Source of the DNA: an uncultured Clostridia bacterium
GTDB lineage: Bacteria; Bacillota; Clostridia; Lachnospirales; Lachnospiraceae
Assembly (NCBI GenBank): GCA_947167565.1
Contig: CAMVIN010000003.1
Span: forward strand, 1-52,096
Direction: 5' to 3'
DNA length: 52,096 nucleotides
The notes below the pieces were generated by a model, which saw nothing but the letters and a program-made list of their open reading frames with translations, was not told the origin of the DNA and searched no databases. Positions 30,609-41,268 of the stretch are shown piece after piece. Each line of letters opens with the position of its first letter. Within the stretch, counting starts at the first letter, position 1. The translations under genes were made by a program, and so were the position numbers.

Positions 30609-31832
30609 TTATTTGAGGAGTACTCTTCGGAAATTTTTCTTTCCTCTCTTCAGGACAATACCTTCACCATCGAAAGTTTCTTTGCTGAAAGTCGCGCGGG
30701 CATCTGTTACCTTTTCACCGTCAATGCTGACACCGCCCTGTTGTACGGCGCGACGCGCTTCGGAGTTGGAAGGAACAAGTCCGGTCTTTGAGAGGAGGTT
30801 CAAAATACCAATCTGTCCGTCCTCAAAATCGTCATCGCTCAGTTCTGCCGTAGGCATGTTTGCGGCATTTCCACCTGCAAAAAGTGCTTTTGCGGATTCC
30901 TGAGCCTTCTTTGCCTCTTCCTCGCCGTGAACAAGATTTGTCAATTCGTAAGCAAGGATTTCCTTTGCCTTGTTTAATTCGCTTCCCTGCCAGCTCTCCA
31001 TTGTCTCAATCTCTTCAAGAGGAAGGAAGGTAAGCATCTTTAGGCATTTAATGACATCAGCGTCATCAACATTTCTCCAATACTGGTAGAAATCAAATGG
31101 TGACGTTTTTTCCGGATCAAGCCATACAGCACCTTTTTGTGTCTTGCCCATTTTTTTGCCTTCTGAATTGAGAAGGAGATTGATGGTCATGGCGTAAGCG
31201 TCTTTGCCGAGTTTGCGGCGAATTAATTCTGTACCACCAAGCATGTTACTCCATTGGTCATCCCCGCCGAACTGAAGGTTACATCCATATTTCTCAAAGA
31301 GAGCCATAAAGTCATAACTCTGCATAATCATGTAGTTGAACTCCAGAAAGCTCAGTCCCTTTTCCATACGCTGCTTGTAGCATTCTGCTGTCAGCATGCG
31401 GTTTACACTAAAATGAGCACCCACATCCCGGAGGAGTTCAATATAGTTTAGTTTCATGAGCCAGTCCGCATTATTTACCATGAGAGCTTTTCCCTCTGAG
31501 AAGTCAATAAAGCGGCTCATCTGCTTTTTGAAACAGTCACAGTTGTGCTGAATTGTCTCCTCTGTCATCATCTGGCGCATATCGGTACGACCGGATGGGT
31601 CGCCAATCATAGCAGTTCCTCCACCAATCAAGGCAATTGGCTTGTTACCAGCCATCTGAAGTCTCTTCATCAGACACAGTGCCATAAAGTGCCCCACATG
31701 AAGACTGTCTGCTGTCGGGTCAAAACCAATGTAAAAAGTTGCCTTTCCTGTGTTAATCAGTTCTTTGATTTCTTCTTCATCTGTTACTTGCGCAATAAGT
31801 CCACGCGCTACTAATTCATCATATACTGTCAT
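30609..31832 (-). CDS. tyrS: Tyrosine--tRNA ligase
   Basis: '[50 protein letters not shown]', '[13 protein letters not shown]' (KMSKS-like), C-terminal S4 domain. Confidence 0.97.
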   Translation of the reverse strand: MTVYDELVARGLIAQVTDEEEIKELINTGKATFYIGFDPTADSLHVGHFMALCLMKRLQMAGNKPIALIGGGTAMIGDPSGRTDMRQMMTEETIQHNCDCFKKQMSRFIDFSEGKALMVNNADWLMKLNYIELLRDVGAHFSVNRMLTAECYKQRMEKGLSFLEFNYMIMQSYDFMALFEKYGCNLQFGGDDQWSNMLGGTELIRRKLGKDAYAMTINLLLNSEGKKMGKTQKGAVWLDPEKTSPFDFYQYWRNVDDADVIKCLKMLTFLPLEEIETMESWQGSELNKAKEILAYELTNLVHGEEEAKKAQESAKALFAGGNAANMPTAELSDDDFEDGQIGILNLLSKTGLVPSNSEARRAVQQGGVSIDGEKVTDARATFSKETFDGEGIVLKRGKKNFRRVLLK

Positions 31833-31894
31833 CCGTATTCTGCTCCTTTCATGAAAGTGGGAAATTGATATTGCGGCAATATTTTAGCCGCAGC

Positions 31895-32225
31895 CTTTTA
31901 GGGTTAGGACAGAAAAAACTTCCGTCCCTTTTTAAAGGACGGAAGTCTGTTATGCTCCGTGTTACCACCTTTATTCACAGACAACTCACATTGCCTGCCT
32001 CAGTCACTACGTTCACAAAAGTGAATGATAGTGTTGCAGAGTAACGCCTGCCCACGGCACAACCTAATGGATTGAGAGTATATAAACCTCCATCTTTCGG
32101 AAGTGCAGCTCCGAGAAGTATTCACAAAAAAATTCCCCTGCGCCTCTCAGCCACCGGCAACTCTCTGTTGGTTATCCCTTTTTGCTACTTGGTCTCTTCC
32201 TTGCTTTTAGAATACTTTTATTATA
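31895..32225 (-). promoter_or_regulatory. T-box riboswitch upstream of tyrS
   Basis: Minus strand AAAGGTGGTAACACGGAGCATAACAGAC T-box element followed by TTCCGTCCTTTAAAAAGGGACGGAAG terminator hairpin; upstream stem I region. Confidence 0.92.
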
Positions 32226-32420
32226 GGGAGAAAGAGGGGAAATGTCAACTGATTTTTCTGCGGTGTTTGTGTCAAGTAAACGGTGGCGCTTTAAATCTAT
32301 TAAAATGTTAACTTTTCACGTCTGAACGGCAGGTATAGCCGTCTGAACAACAGTTGACATCACTCTGCAATGCTGATAGGCTTAATAGGTAGAGAAAATG
32401 TTTATCAGGAGGGGTTATTT

Positions 32421-33395
32421 ATGGGGAAAGTCGATACTTATACAACAGAATATATGTCGCAGCCGGAGGTATTTGCAGACATTTTTAATTATTATCTATA
32501 TAATGGAAAGGAAAAGATTCATCCGGAGAACCTGCAGGATATGGATACGCGGCAGTTTGCCCTTCTTCACGGGAAGGGTAAGGGGAGTGCTCCTGTTCAG
32601 CGAATAAGAGATAATGTAAAATGCGTGGTGGCAAAGAGTGATGAGAGGGCAGAATATATGATTTTGTCTGTGGAAAATCAATTAAATGTTCATTATGCAA
32701 TGCCGGTACGAGAGATGATACAGGACGCCCTGCAGTATGACAGTCAGGTAAAAGTGATTTCTAAAAAACACAGAAATCACCTCAAAGAAGGCTCAGAGTA
32801 CTTGTCAGGTTTTGCAAAAGATGATAAGATAAATCCAGTGATATCATTGGTTATTCTGTGGAATGGTGATGAATGGGATGGGCCGAGAACTCTGCATGAT
32901 ATGCTGAAAGTAAAAGATGAAAAACTGTTAACATATGTTCCAAATTACAAGTTGAATATTATAGAGCCACAATCAATTCGAGACGATGATTTTGATAAAT
33001 TTCATTCCAAGATGAAGCAGGTACTAAAGTATATTAAGTATTCAAAAGATAAGACTGCTTTAAAGAAAGTGATAGAAGAAGATGAATTATATCGTACAAT
33101 GGATAGAAAGACGGCAGAATTAATTAATGTGGTAACAAATTCAAAATTTGAATTCCAAGAGGAAGGAGAAGTGATAGATATGTGTCAGGCGATGCGGGAA
33201 ATAGAGGAGGATGCCAGGCAGGAAGGCATACAGGAAGGTGAAGCGAGAGGTGAAGCGAGAGGTGAAGCGAGAGGTGAAGCAAGGATGGCTTTACTTATGA
33301 AAAAACTGATAGAGGCAGAGAGAATCGACGATATAGAGAAGGCAGCCATTGATGAGAAAGTACGTGCAGAATTGTATAAAGAATTTTATTTATAA
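32421..33395 (+). CDS. Rpn-family recombination-promoting nuclease/putative transposase
   Basis: 'EVFADIFNYYLYNGKEKI...', 'ILSVENQLNVHYAMPVREMIQDALQY' PD-(D/E)XK-like core, 'ISLVILWNGDEWDGPRTLHDML'; C-terminal GEAR repeats. Confidence 0.8.
   Translation: MGKVDTYTTEYMSQPEVFADIFNYYLYNGKEKIHPENLQDMDTRQFALLHGKGKGSAPVQRIRDNVKCVVAKSDERAEYMILSVENQLNVHYAMPVREMIQDALQYDSQVKVISKKHRNHLKEGSEYLSGFAKDDKINPVISLVILWNGDEWDGPRTLHDMLKVKDEKLLTYVPNYKLNIIEPQSIRDDDFDKFHSKMKQVLKYIKYSKDKTALKKVIEEDELYRTMDRKTAELINVVTNSKFEFQEEGEVIDMCQAMREIEEDARQEGIQEGEARGEARGEARGEARMALLMKKLIEAERIDDIEKAAIDEKVRAELYKEFYL
33238..33285 (+). repeat. In-frame ~12-bp tandem repeat (GGTGAAGCGAGA), four copies
   Basis: GGTGAAGCGAGAGGTGAAGCGAGAGGTGAAGCGAGAGGTGAAGCAAGG encoding (GEAR)4. 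Confidence 0.9.
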
Positions 33396-33408
33396 AACGG
33401 AGGACAAC

Positions 33409-35433
33409 ATGAATTTATTGGATGGAAAGAGAATTACGCTTGGAGTGTGCTATTATCCGGAACACTGGCAGGAGAGCGAGTGGGAGAGTGACTTGCGCAG
33501 AATGCTCGACAATGGTATTGAGACTGTGCGGATTGCCGAGTTTGCCTGGAGTCTCATTGAGGCAGAGGAAAATGTCTTTGACTACTCCTTTTTTGACAGG
33601 TTTCTTGAAGTGGCAGAGCGAGTGGGGATGCAGGTGATTTTTTGCACACCTACGGCGACGCCGCCGGCGTGGCTCACGAAGAAATATCCGGAAGTTTTGA
33701 ATACAACGATGGAGAGAGTGCCGTTTGAACACGGTTTTCGCCGGCACTACAATTACAATTCTCCCAAATATCAGGAGTTGACCAGACGCATTGTTGAGAA
33801 GTCTGCGTCTCATTATGCGAAGCATCCGGCGATTATCGGGTGGCAGATTGACAACGAATTTAACTGTGAGGTTGCGGAGTTCTATTCGGAAAGTGATACA
33901 CTTGCGTTTCGTGAATTTTTAAAGAAAAAATACGGGACGTTACAAGAACTCAATCAGGCGTGGGGAACGATTTTCTGGAATCAGACATATACGGCTTGGG
34001 ATGAAGTTGACGTGCCAAGAATGACTCCGACAAACAGAGTGAATCCGCACCGCAAACTGGATTATTATCGCTTTGTATCGGATAGTGTGTGCCGGTATGC
34101 AAAATTACAGAGTGATATTCTGCGCAAATACATCAAGCCGGGGGATTTTATTACCACGAATGGAATCTTTGGTAATCTTGACTCACATCGAATGACGGAG
34201 GAGAGTCTTGACTTTATTACTTACGACTCTTATCCGAATTTTTCGTACTGTCTTGGGTTGTATGTAGAGGATGATCCGACAAAAGATCGCAACTGGAGCA
34301 AACATTTGTCAGAAGTCCGTTCGATTTCGCAGAACTTTGGCATTATGGAGCAGCAGTCCGGTGCGAACGGCAGCATGGAGATGATGGCACCGGTGCCAAA
34401 ACCGGGACAGATGACACTATGGACAATGCAGAGTATCGCACATGGAGCGGATTTTGTCAGTTATTTTCGGTGGCGGACAGCAACGATGGGAACAGAGATG
34501 TATTGGCATGGAATACTGGATTATTCGGGCAGAGATAACCGCAGGCTGCAAGAGGTGAAATCTATTTATCATAAATTGCAGAAGATGGATGGCATTGCCG
34601 GGACAACGTATGTGGCGAAAGTAGCTGTGATAAGAGATTACGATAATATTTGGAACGAACAGGCAGATGTTTGGCAGAAAAATCTCAACCAGGCGAGCAT
34701 ATGGGGATTGTATCAGGCATGCCAGCACACGCATACGCCGTATGACTACATTTATCTGGATCATTGCGAGGAAACGGATTTGTCCAAATATGATGTGATC
34801 TTTTATCCACATGGTGCAATTATGACGGATGAGAGAGCGGGAATATTAGAGGGCTATGTTCAGGACGGCGGAACGCTTATATTTGGCTGCCGTACTTCAT
34901 ACAAAGACCTCAATGGAATTTGCGTGACAGACAAATTACCGGCGAAGATTTCTGAATGGACCGGTGTGGACATTCCGGAGTATACGACGGTCTCTCCGGA
35001 GGAGGGGGCTGTGAGAGCCACCTGGGGGGATTCAGAACTGAAAACAACCTTGTTTAACGACCAGTTAACCCCTCTCGGAGTGGCTGAAGTTGTAGCGGAG
35101 TATGAGGAAGGATATTATAAGGGGGCAGGAGCGCTTATTCGTCATGAATACGGACTTGGTAAAACATATTATTATGGTTCTGTCTTTACGGCAGATGTGG
35201 CCCAGGTCTTTCTTGAAAAGCTTGGTGTGTCAGAGCCATACGCAGAGATAGTGCGGGCACCAAAAGATGTTGAGATTGCAGTTCGTGGAGAGAAGTATCT
35301 GTTTGTCCTGAATTTTTCAAAAGAAGAACAAACCCTATGCCTGAATCGTGAGGTAAAAAATATCTGTACCGGACATCGGGAGAGCGGACACCGCAGGTTG
35401 AAAGCATATGAGACACGAGTATATGAGATTTAA
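33409..35433 (+). CDS. Glycoside hydrolase family 42 beta-galactosidase
   Basis: 'LGVCYYPEHWQESEWESDLRRMLDNGIETVRIAEFAWS', 'IIGWQIDNEFNC', 'DFITYDSYPNF', 'GIMEQQSGA', 'SYFRWRTATMGTEMYWHGILDYSG'. Confidence 0.95.
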   Translation: MNLLDGKRITLGVCYYPEHWQESEWESDLRRMLDNGIETVRIAEFAWSLIEAEENVFDYSFFDRFLEVAERVGMQVIFCTPTATPPAWLTKKYPEVLNTTMERVPFEHGFRRHYNYNSPKYQELTRRIVEKSASHYAKHPAIIGWQIDNEFNCEVAEFYSESDTLAFREFLKKKYGTLQELNQAWGTIFWNQTYTAWDEVDVPRMTPTNRVNPHRKLDYYRFVSDSVCRYAKLQSDILRKYIKPGDFITTNGIFGNLDSHRMTEESLDFITYDSYPNFSYCLGLYVEDDPTKDRNWSKHLSEVRSISQNFGIMEQQSGANGSMEMMAPVPKPGQMTLWTMQSIAHGADFVSYFRWRTATMGTEMYWHGILDYSGRDNRRLQEVKSIYHKLQKMDGIAGTTYVAKVAVIRDYDNIWNEQADVWQKNLNQASIWGLYQACQHTHTPYDYIYLDHCEETDLSKYDVIFYPHGAIMTDERAGILEGYVQDGGTLIFGCRTSYKDLNGICVTDKLPAKISEWTGVDIPEYTTVSPEEGAVRATWGDSELKTTLFNDQLTPLGVAEVVAEYEEGYYKGAGALIRHEYGLGKTYYYGSVFTADVAQVFLEKLGVSEPYAEIVRAPKDVEIAVRGEKYLFVLNFSKEEQTLCLNREVKNICTGHRESGHRRLKAYETRVYEI

Positions 35434-35437
35434 ATAA

Positions 35438-35480
35438 AAAAGCGCATATTTATGAGTTAGTCCCATAAATATGCGCTTTT
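35438..35480. terminator. Bidirectional terminator
   Basis: AAAAGCGCATATTTATG-AGTTAGTCC-CATAAATATGCGCTTTT. Confidence 0.88.
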
Positions 35481-35482
35481 GA

Positions 35483-35698
35483 TCAATCAGAATTTGACCA
35501 AGTATGATACTGCTCAAGCAATTCCATAATGGTTTCTTTTAGAACTGTTTTATTGTAAAAGTTGTCCTCGACATCACTGTTGGTGAAATTTTTCTGCTTT
35601 TTCATTGTTATGTCCACTTTTGAGGCAATAGCGTCGTCTACCATATTTCCCTTGGATTCAATAAACTGTTTGAATGTGTAAAACTCTTTCATTGGCAA
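35483..35698 (-). CDS. Hypothetical small protein (71 aa)
   Basis: ORF with RBS (AGGAGGACTTGCC) upstream; abuts terminator. Confidence 0.5.
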   Translation of the reverse strand: MPMKEFYTFKQFIESKGNMVDDAIASKVDITMKKQKNFTNSDVEDNFYNKTVLKETIMELLEQYHTWSNSD

Positions 35699-35769
35699 GT
35701 CCTCCTGTTTTCCTGTGAGAATGATATGTTATTATTATACCAACATTTTGAAATTAAGGAAAGCACTTT

Positions 35770-36732
35770 TTAATTATTGTGATGGGACACCAGTATTTCC
35801 CTTACAATTCGGTTGTACTCCGAAAGTTTTTTTGTCTTTTTTATTTTTTTAAAACACCCCTCGCTGTCAGGGACGGACATTTTCAAATGCGACCAGAGTT
35901 CTTTCATTTTGAATAGAACAGGGGTCTCGCCGGAAAAGTTTTCTGTGTATCGCTGTTGTAGTTCTGTTACGAAATGATACAGTGTGTCAAAATAATCCGG
36001 TGAACCGGGGAAATTGTCCGATTTCTGCGCAGAGGAATCACTGTTGCGAATAAAACCCGGACGCATGAGAAATCCGCGGCCAATCATGATAGATTTTAAA
36101 TCCGGAAACTCCTTTTTTAATTTTTCAACATCCGTTAGAGAACAAATATCCCCATTATAGCAGAGCGGATTTTTGCTGTGCTGCGCGGCATAAGAAAAAA
36201 TTTCTCTGTGAACCGGCGCCCGATATAAATCCTCTCTTGTGCGAGGGTGCAGAATTAATTCCTTGATGGGATATTGATTATAAATGTCCAGCAGGCGATA
36301 AAATTCATCTTCCTCATAATATCCAATTCGGGATTTGACGGAAATCGCAATGGGAGAGTGTGCAAATACGGTGTCAAAAAAGCGGTCAAGATCATCGGGG
36401 TTACGCAAGAAACCTGCGCCACGGTTTTTGGCGGTGACAGTTCCAGACGGACAGCCGAGATTTAAATTTACTTCATCGTAGCCCATCTCTTCCATATGTC
36501 TGGCAGCCTGACAAAATGCATCTGCCTGGTTGGTCATGATCTGAGGGACCAGTTGATAGCCCGGATTATTTTCCGGCGCAATATCCCATTTTTCTTTTTT
36601 CTTCATATAGCCGCCGTCCCTCATTGTGACAAAAGGTGCATAATAGCGGTCAATGCCGCCAAAATACTTCTCATAGGTCTGGCGGAATAAATAGCCTGTA
36701 ATCCCTTCTAATGGAGCAAAATATATGTTCAT
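35770..36732 (-). CDS. dus: tRNA-dihydrouridine synthase family protein
   Basis: 'APLEGITGYLFRQTY', 'NLNLGCPSGTVTAKNRGAGFL', 'VKSRIGY', 'LILHPRTREDLY', 'YNGDICS', 'IMIGRGFLMRPG'. Confidence 0.9.
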   Translation of the reverse strand: MNIYFAPLEGITGYLFRQTYEKYFGGIDRYYAPFVTMRDGGYMKKKEKWDIAPENNPGYQLVPQIMTNQADAFCQAARHMEEMGYDEVNLNLGCPSGTVTAKNRGAGFLRNPDDLDRFFDTVFAHSPIAISVKSRIGYYEEDEFYRLLDIYNQYPIKELILHPRTREDLYRAPVHREIFSYAAQHSKNPLCYNGDICSLTDVEKLKKEFPDLKSIMIGRGFLMRPGFIRNSDSSAQKSDNFPGSPDYFDTLYHFVTELQQRYTENFSGETPVLFKMKELWSHLKMSVPDSEGCFKKIKKTKKLSEYNRIVREILVSHHNN

Positions 36733-36817
36733 AATCGTTCTCTTTTCTCTGTAGCGTTACTGTCAGAATAACATGCTCCTCTTTTTGCTGTCAAGGAGAA
36801 AGTTAGACAGATGGTAT

Positions 36818-36943
36818 TGATGTCAAGAGAAGACAAAGATAAAGAAAGAGCAATCAGATTCGGAAAAACTTAAATGCGATAGCATTTGCCGTTTTATCCG
36901 GATTGATTGCTCTCTCTTTATCTTGTAGAGTCACTTGACATTA
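36818..36943. repeat. ~125-bp imperfect palindrome
   Basis: TGATGTCAAG..AGATAAAGAAAGAGCAATCAGATTCGGAAAAAC ... GTTTTATCCGGATTGATTGCTCTCTCTTTATCT..CTTGACATTA with inner AAATGC-GATA-GCATTT. Confidence 0.8.
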
Positions 36944-39010
36944 GTACCCGACTTTTTCCCCGTTCTTTTTCATATATCCACTGATTCTTCCGGCTTTGTA
37001 ATCTGCTTTCTTTCTGGAAAGTGGAACTGCCGGATCAGTCGGATCATAACTTACACCGTTGATTTTGATGGTTTTATTTTTTCCGAGTGGTCCCGGTTTT
37101 GAAGATTTTCCTTTTACAATCTTAATTGTAGAACCGGCCGAAGCATAATCATAAATCCATTTAGCATCAGCTACTGTCATTCGGATACAACCCGCAGATG
37201 CTGGTGAGCCGAGGCGATTGTAATTGTAGGAACTCAGTGCATAGTGTGATTGTGAACCTACGGCAATTGAGTGGAAGTATACATTCCCGACAATGTGGGA
37301 GGCCCAACGGGCATATACGGTACTTCCATCCGGTTCATACATCGGCTTCAAAGAGTATTTTACACCGACGGAATATGTTCCGATTGGAGTATAGGATGAA
37401 CTGGTATTCAATCCGCCTGTCCCTGCAACTGTAGACACATCGCGACCAACAGAAACGGTACAGGTCTTAACCGGAATATCGTATTTTTTTGTATCTTCAT
37501 CGTACATATACACAGTAACAACACAAGCGGCGCGGTTAATTTCAATGTAGAATTTATTTGTGTTGGAACTGCTGCTCTTCTTCAATTTCAATACTTTTGT
37601 CAAATCTTTCTGCTTAACATTGTTGACATAGTAGAATTTATATTTTTTGCCGTTGTATTTCTCATAATACCATCCGGTTTTTCCCATATCTTTTTTGCGA
37701 AGGGTATAGGTCTGGGAATTCAACAATACTTTTGTTCCCCAATTTGTATAGGCATATGCTTTGACTTTAAAACTTCCTGTCTGGGCATTTTTCAAAGTAA
37801 GTTTGTATTTAGAGGAGCTTTTGGTTGCCTTATAAACTCCAATCTTCTTCTTCTTTGAACTTGTCTTGTAAATGGCAAACGTAATTTTTTTAATGTTGCC
37901 GGGTACATAAGCACCTGTCAGCTTATAAAAACATTTTGCGTTCTTTTTCTTCGTGACAGAAAGTGTACCTTTTTGCACACGCTCATCTGCAGTAAGAACA
38001 GTGTCCAGCGTTTTGTTTGAGCCATTTACATCGGTAATTACAGTCTTTACCGTGTACTGCTCTAAAGAATATTTCAGTTTTTTCAAATAAATCGTTGAAT
38101 AATAAAATGTTTTTGCGGTATCTTTAATTTTAGCTGTTGCTGTGTATACTTTGGAACCTTTACTGTTATAAATGTTGAATTTAACACTTGCTACATTAAA
38201 TGGATTATAAAAATCTTTTAAGCGAATCCGAAATGCTTTTTTCTTTTCTAATGTGTTCGTTTTAATAACCTTCAACAAGCCATATGTCGGATTTACTTCA
38301 TATGTTGTAGAGGCCAAAGTTTTGTTCAAAGAAGAATTCTTTGTGTTTGTGAGAAGAAGTTTTGCATTCCACGTGCCGTACTGGACACCGCCCTGAGATA
38401 CATTGAATGACCAAACCAAGCCGGAACCGGTAACATTTGTTTTGGCACCGATTGTTTTGGCTGCGGACTCTGTGGAACTGCTTGGCCAGGCAATAACAGA
38501 CACCTGATTGCCCTCGCCGGGAACAAGTACTTCTCCGGCTGTCTCAGTGGAACTCATCTTCAGACTTCTCTTGGCGTCAGATTTTTTCCCGGTAATCGAG
38601 AATGCAATCTTATCCGTGTGAATGGAAAAATCACATGTGCCGACATTGACAGAGGTAGTTCCTACCATGACAGTAACCGTAAGTTTTTCGTATGTGTTAT
38701 TTACATCGGCAAGAGAAAAGGTACCATTATAAGTACCGTCAACACAGTTTTCTTCGGTTAATTCAATGCCCTGTGATAAGAGAAGGGTATTTTTATCGCC
38801 GGTTACATATAGTGTAATCGTGTTTGTCTGAGTAATGTCCAAACCTTTTATCGTATAACTGCACTGTCCGGCTGAGCGATCTGTTGTCAAACTTGCAGTA
38901 TAAGATGGTGTGGTATCTTCTGGTGTTTCAGCGCCGGCATAGTTGCTGACGAGAAGCGGCATAACAAGAACCGCAAGAAAAAGAAGAATGGATTTGGTAA
39001 TTGTTTTCAT
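36941..39010 (-). CDS. Secreted L,D-transpeptidase (YkuD) with N-terminal repeat domains
   Basis: Signal peptide; 'FYIEINRAACVVTVYMYD...YTPIGTYSVG...YFHSIAVGS...LGSPASAGCIRMTVADAKWIYD' catalytic motif. Confidence 0.92.
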   Translation of the reverse strand: MKTITKSILLFLAVLVMPLLVSNYAGAETPEDTTPSYTASLTTDRSAGQCSYTIKGLDITQTNTITLYVTGDKNTLLLSQGIELTEENCVDGTYNGTFSLADVNNTYEKLTVTVMVGTTSVNVGTCDFSIHTDKIAFSITGKKSDAKRSLKMSSTETAGEVLVPGEGNQVSVIAWPSSSTESAAKTIGAKTNVTGSGLVWSFNVSQGGVQYGTWNAKLLLTNTKNSSLNKTLASTTYEVNPTYGLLKVIKTNTLEKKKAFRIRLKDFYNPFNVASVKFNIYNSKGSKVYTATAKIKDTAKTFYYSTIYLKKLKYSLEQYTVKTVITDVNGSNKTLDTVLTADERVQKGTLSVTKKKNAKCFYKLTGAYVPGNIKKITFAIYKTSSKKKKIGVYKATKSSSKYKLTLKNAQTGSFKVKAYAYTNWGTKVLLNSQTYTLRKKDMGKTGWYYEKYNGKKYKFYYVNNVKQKDLTKVLKLKKSSSSNTNKFYIEINRAACVVTVYMYDEDTKKYDIPVKTCTVSVGRDVSTVAGTGGLNTSSSYTPIGTYSVGVKYSLKPMYEPDGSTVYARWASHIVGNVYFHSIAVGSQSHYALSSYNYNRLGSPASAGCIRMTVADAKWIYDYASAGSTIKIVKGKSSKPGPLGKNKTIKINGVSYDPTDPAVPLSRKKADYKAGRISGYMKKNGEKVGY

Positions 39011-39034
39011 AAAAAACCTCCTTATTTTATTAAA

Positions 39035-39106
39035 TACTCCCGGCGGGAATCGAACCCACAACTGCCCCTTAGGAGGGGGCTGTTATATCCATTTAACTAC
39101 GAGAGC
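39035..39106 (-). tRNA. tRNA-Arg (CCT)
   Basis: Minus strand GCTCTCGTAGTTAAATGGATATAACAGCCCCCTCCTAAGGGGCAGTTGTGGGTTCGATTCCCGCCGGGAGT; anticodon loop CTCCTAA. Confidence 0.92.
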
Positions 39107-39153
39107 AGATTGCCACAAAACTGTGGCTAATTCGTGTCGGATTTGTAAACACG

Positions 39154-40332
39154 TTATAAATATTTTTTAAGAGTTTCCACTTTATCAAGTTTCTCCCAAG
39201 GCAAATCCAAATCAGAACGTCCAAAGTGACCGTAGGCTGCTGTCTGCTTATAAATCGGACGGCGAAGGTCAAGCATCTGGATAATTCCAGCCGGACGAAG
39301 ATCAAAATTGTCCTGAATAATATCAACCAGTTTTTCCTCCGGTAATTTGCCGGTGCCAAATGTGTCAATGCGAACAGAGGTCGGTGTCGCTACACCAATG
39401 GCATAAGAAATCTGAATCTCTGCCTTGTCACAAAGGCCGGCAGCGACAATGTTCTTTGCCACATAGCGTGCTGCGTAAGCTGCCGAGCGGTCAACTTTTG
39501 TCGGATCTTTTCCGGAAAAAGCGCCGCCGCCGTGACGTGCCCATCCACCGTATGTATCGACAATAATTTTGCGTCCGGTAAGACCACTGTCTCCATTTGG
39601 ACCACCGATAACAAAGCGTCCTGTCGGATTGATGTAAATCTTTGTGTCTTCATCGATCAAATCGGTAGGAAGCACAACATCAATGACATGCTCACGGATG
39701 TCCTTCTGAATCTGTTCCCAGGTAATATCTTCACTGTGCTGGGAAGATATTACAACGGCATCCAGACGAAGTGGTTTGCCGTCGGCATCATATTCAACAG
39801 TAACCTGTGATTTACCATCCGGACGAAGATACGGCAATGTGCCATCTTTGCGAACTTTGGTTAATTGTCTTGTCAGTTTGTGAGCAAGATAAATCGGATA
39901 TGGCATATAGTCTTCGGTTTCATTGGTGGCATATCCAAACATCATACCTTGATCACCGGCACCGATTGCATCAATCTCAGAATCGGTAAGTTTTGTCTCC
40001 AGTGAGTGGTCAACACCCATAGCGATATCTGCTGACTGTTTATCCATAGCGACTGTCACACCGCAGAGATTTCCATCAAATCCCTTTTCGGAAGAGTCGT
40101 ATCCGATGTTACAGATCGTTTCACGAACAAGTTTTTGTATATCAACCTGTGCATTGGAGGTAATCTCCCCCATAACAAGAACAAGACCGGTTGTAATGGC
40201 TGTTTCACAGGCAACGCGGCTCATCGGATCCTGCTCTAACATAGCATCAAGCACGGAATCTGAAATCTGATCACAAATTTTATCCGGATGACCCTCGGTG
40301 ACAGATTCAGATGTAAATAGTATTGCACCCAT
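39154..40332 (-). CDS. metK: S-adenosylmethionine synthetase
   Basis: '[26 protein letters not shown]', '[12 protein letters not shown]', '[47 protein letters not shown]'. Confidence 0.98.
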   Translation of the reverse strand: MGAILFTSESVTEGHPDKICDQISDSVLDAMLEQDPMSRVACETAITTGLVLVMGEITSNAQVDIQKLVRETICNIGYDSSEKGFDGNLCGVTVAMDKQSADIAMGVDHSLETKLTDSEIDAIGAGDQGMMFGYATNETEDYMPYPIYLAHKLTRQLTKVRKDGTLPYLRPDGKSQVTVEYDADGKPLRLDAVVISSQHSEDITWEQIQKDIREHVIDVVLPTDLIDEDTKIYINPTGRFVIGGPNGDSGLTGRKIIVDTYGGWARHGGGAFSGKDPTKVDRSAAYAARYVAKNIVAAGLCDKAEIQISYAIGVATPTSVRIDTFGTGKLPEEKLVDIIQDNFDLRPAGIIQMLDLRRPIYKQTAAYGHFGRSDLDLPWEKLDKVETLKKYL

Positions 40333-40515
40333 ATATATTCTCCTTTGTTTTAATTTCCTGTACTAATATCCTATTCTACTATATGAAATTTCAATCGTCA
40401 AGCACTGATGAGTACAAAAACTTGACAAAAAAAACGAAAGAAAATAGAAAAAAGGTATATATTTTGTCAATAGTGTGTTATAATATTGTGGAATCTATGG
40501 TCAGGAGATGGTTTT

Positions 40516-41217
40516 GTGCCAAAGGATGATATTTTTGTCAGGGAAATGCTCGGGAATGTTATGCATGACCTGAAAACGCCGCTGACTGCTGTCAGAGGAT
40601 ATGCGCAAGGAATTCTTGACGGCGTGGCGAATACGCCGGAGCGTTTAAATAAGTATGCGGTTACGATACGCAATAAAGCTGAAGATATGTCTAATTTAGT
40701 GGATGATATTTCCTTTTTTTCCAGAATTTATCAACAAGACGATAATTATGATTTTCAGCTTGTGAATGTTTGTGAATACATGAGTGAGTGCATTAGCGGT
40801 AGATCTTTGGACTTGGAGACGAGAAAGATTAGTCTTCTCTATCAGTTTCAAGCGAAACCGGATTCTATGTTCCGGATTGATTCGGAACGGCTAAAGAGAG
40901 TTATTTACAATATTATAGATAACTCATCAAAGTACATTCATACAGAGATAGGGATTTTGTATGTTCAAGTCAGTGAAACGGATGAAAAGATTATCATCCG
41001 AATTTCGGATAATGGTCAGGGGATAGAAAAAAAGGAGCTGTCTAAGATTTTTGAGAGATTTTACCGGACTGACCGCTCCCGGAATTCGACGACAGGTGGA
41101 AGTGGTATTGGTCTGTCAGTAGCCAAAAAGATCATAGAGGATCACAATGGGAGTATATGGGCGGACAGTGAAATTGGTGAGGGGACAACGATTTCGCTGG
41201 AGCTTCCTAAAAGCTGA
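40516..41217 (+). CDS. Short soluble histidine kinase (no TM sensor)
   Basis: HisKA 'MLGNVMHDLKTPLTAVRGYAQGILDG', HATPase 'DNGQGIEKKELSKIFERFYRTDRSRNSTTGGSGIGLSVAKKI'; GTG start after AGGAG RBS. Confidence 0.8.
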   Translation: MPKDDIFVREMLGNVMHDLKTPLTAVRGYAQGILDGVANTPERLNKYAVTIRNKAEDMSNLVDDISFFSRIYQQDDNYDFQLVNVCEYMSECISGRSLDLETRKISLLYQFQAKPDSMFRIDSERLKRVIYNIIDNSSKYIHTEIGILYVQVSETDEKIIIRISDNGQGIEKKELSKIFERFYRTDRSRNSTTGGSGIGLSVAKKIIEDHNGSIWADSEIGEGTTISLELPKS

Positions 41218-41268
41218 ATAGTTACATATTATTACGGTATTACAAAATTAAACAAAAGGAGGGATAGT

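Noticed and set aside
40333-40480. Possible SAM riboswitch upstream of metK
   Set aside because: No SAM-I/II/III-like conserved core or terminator could be recognised in the short A/T-rich leader
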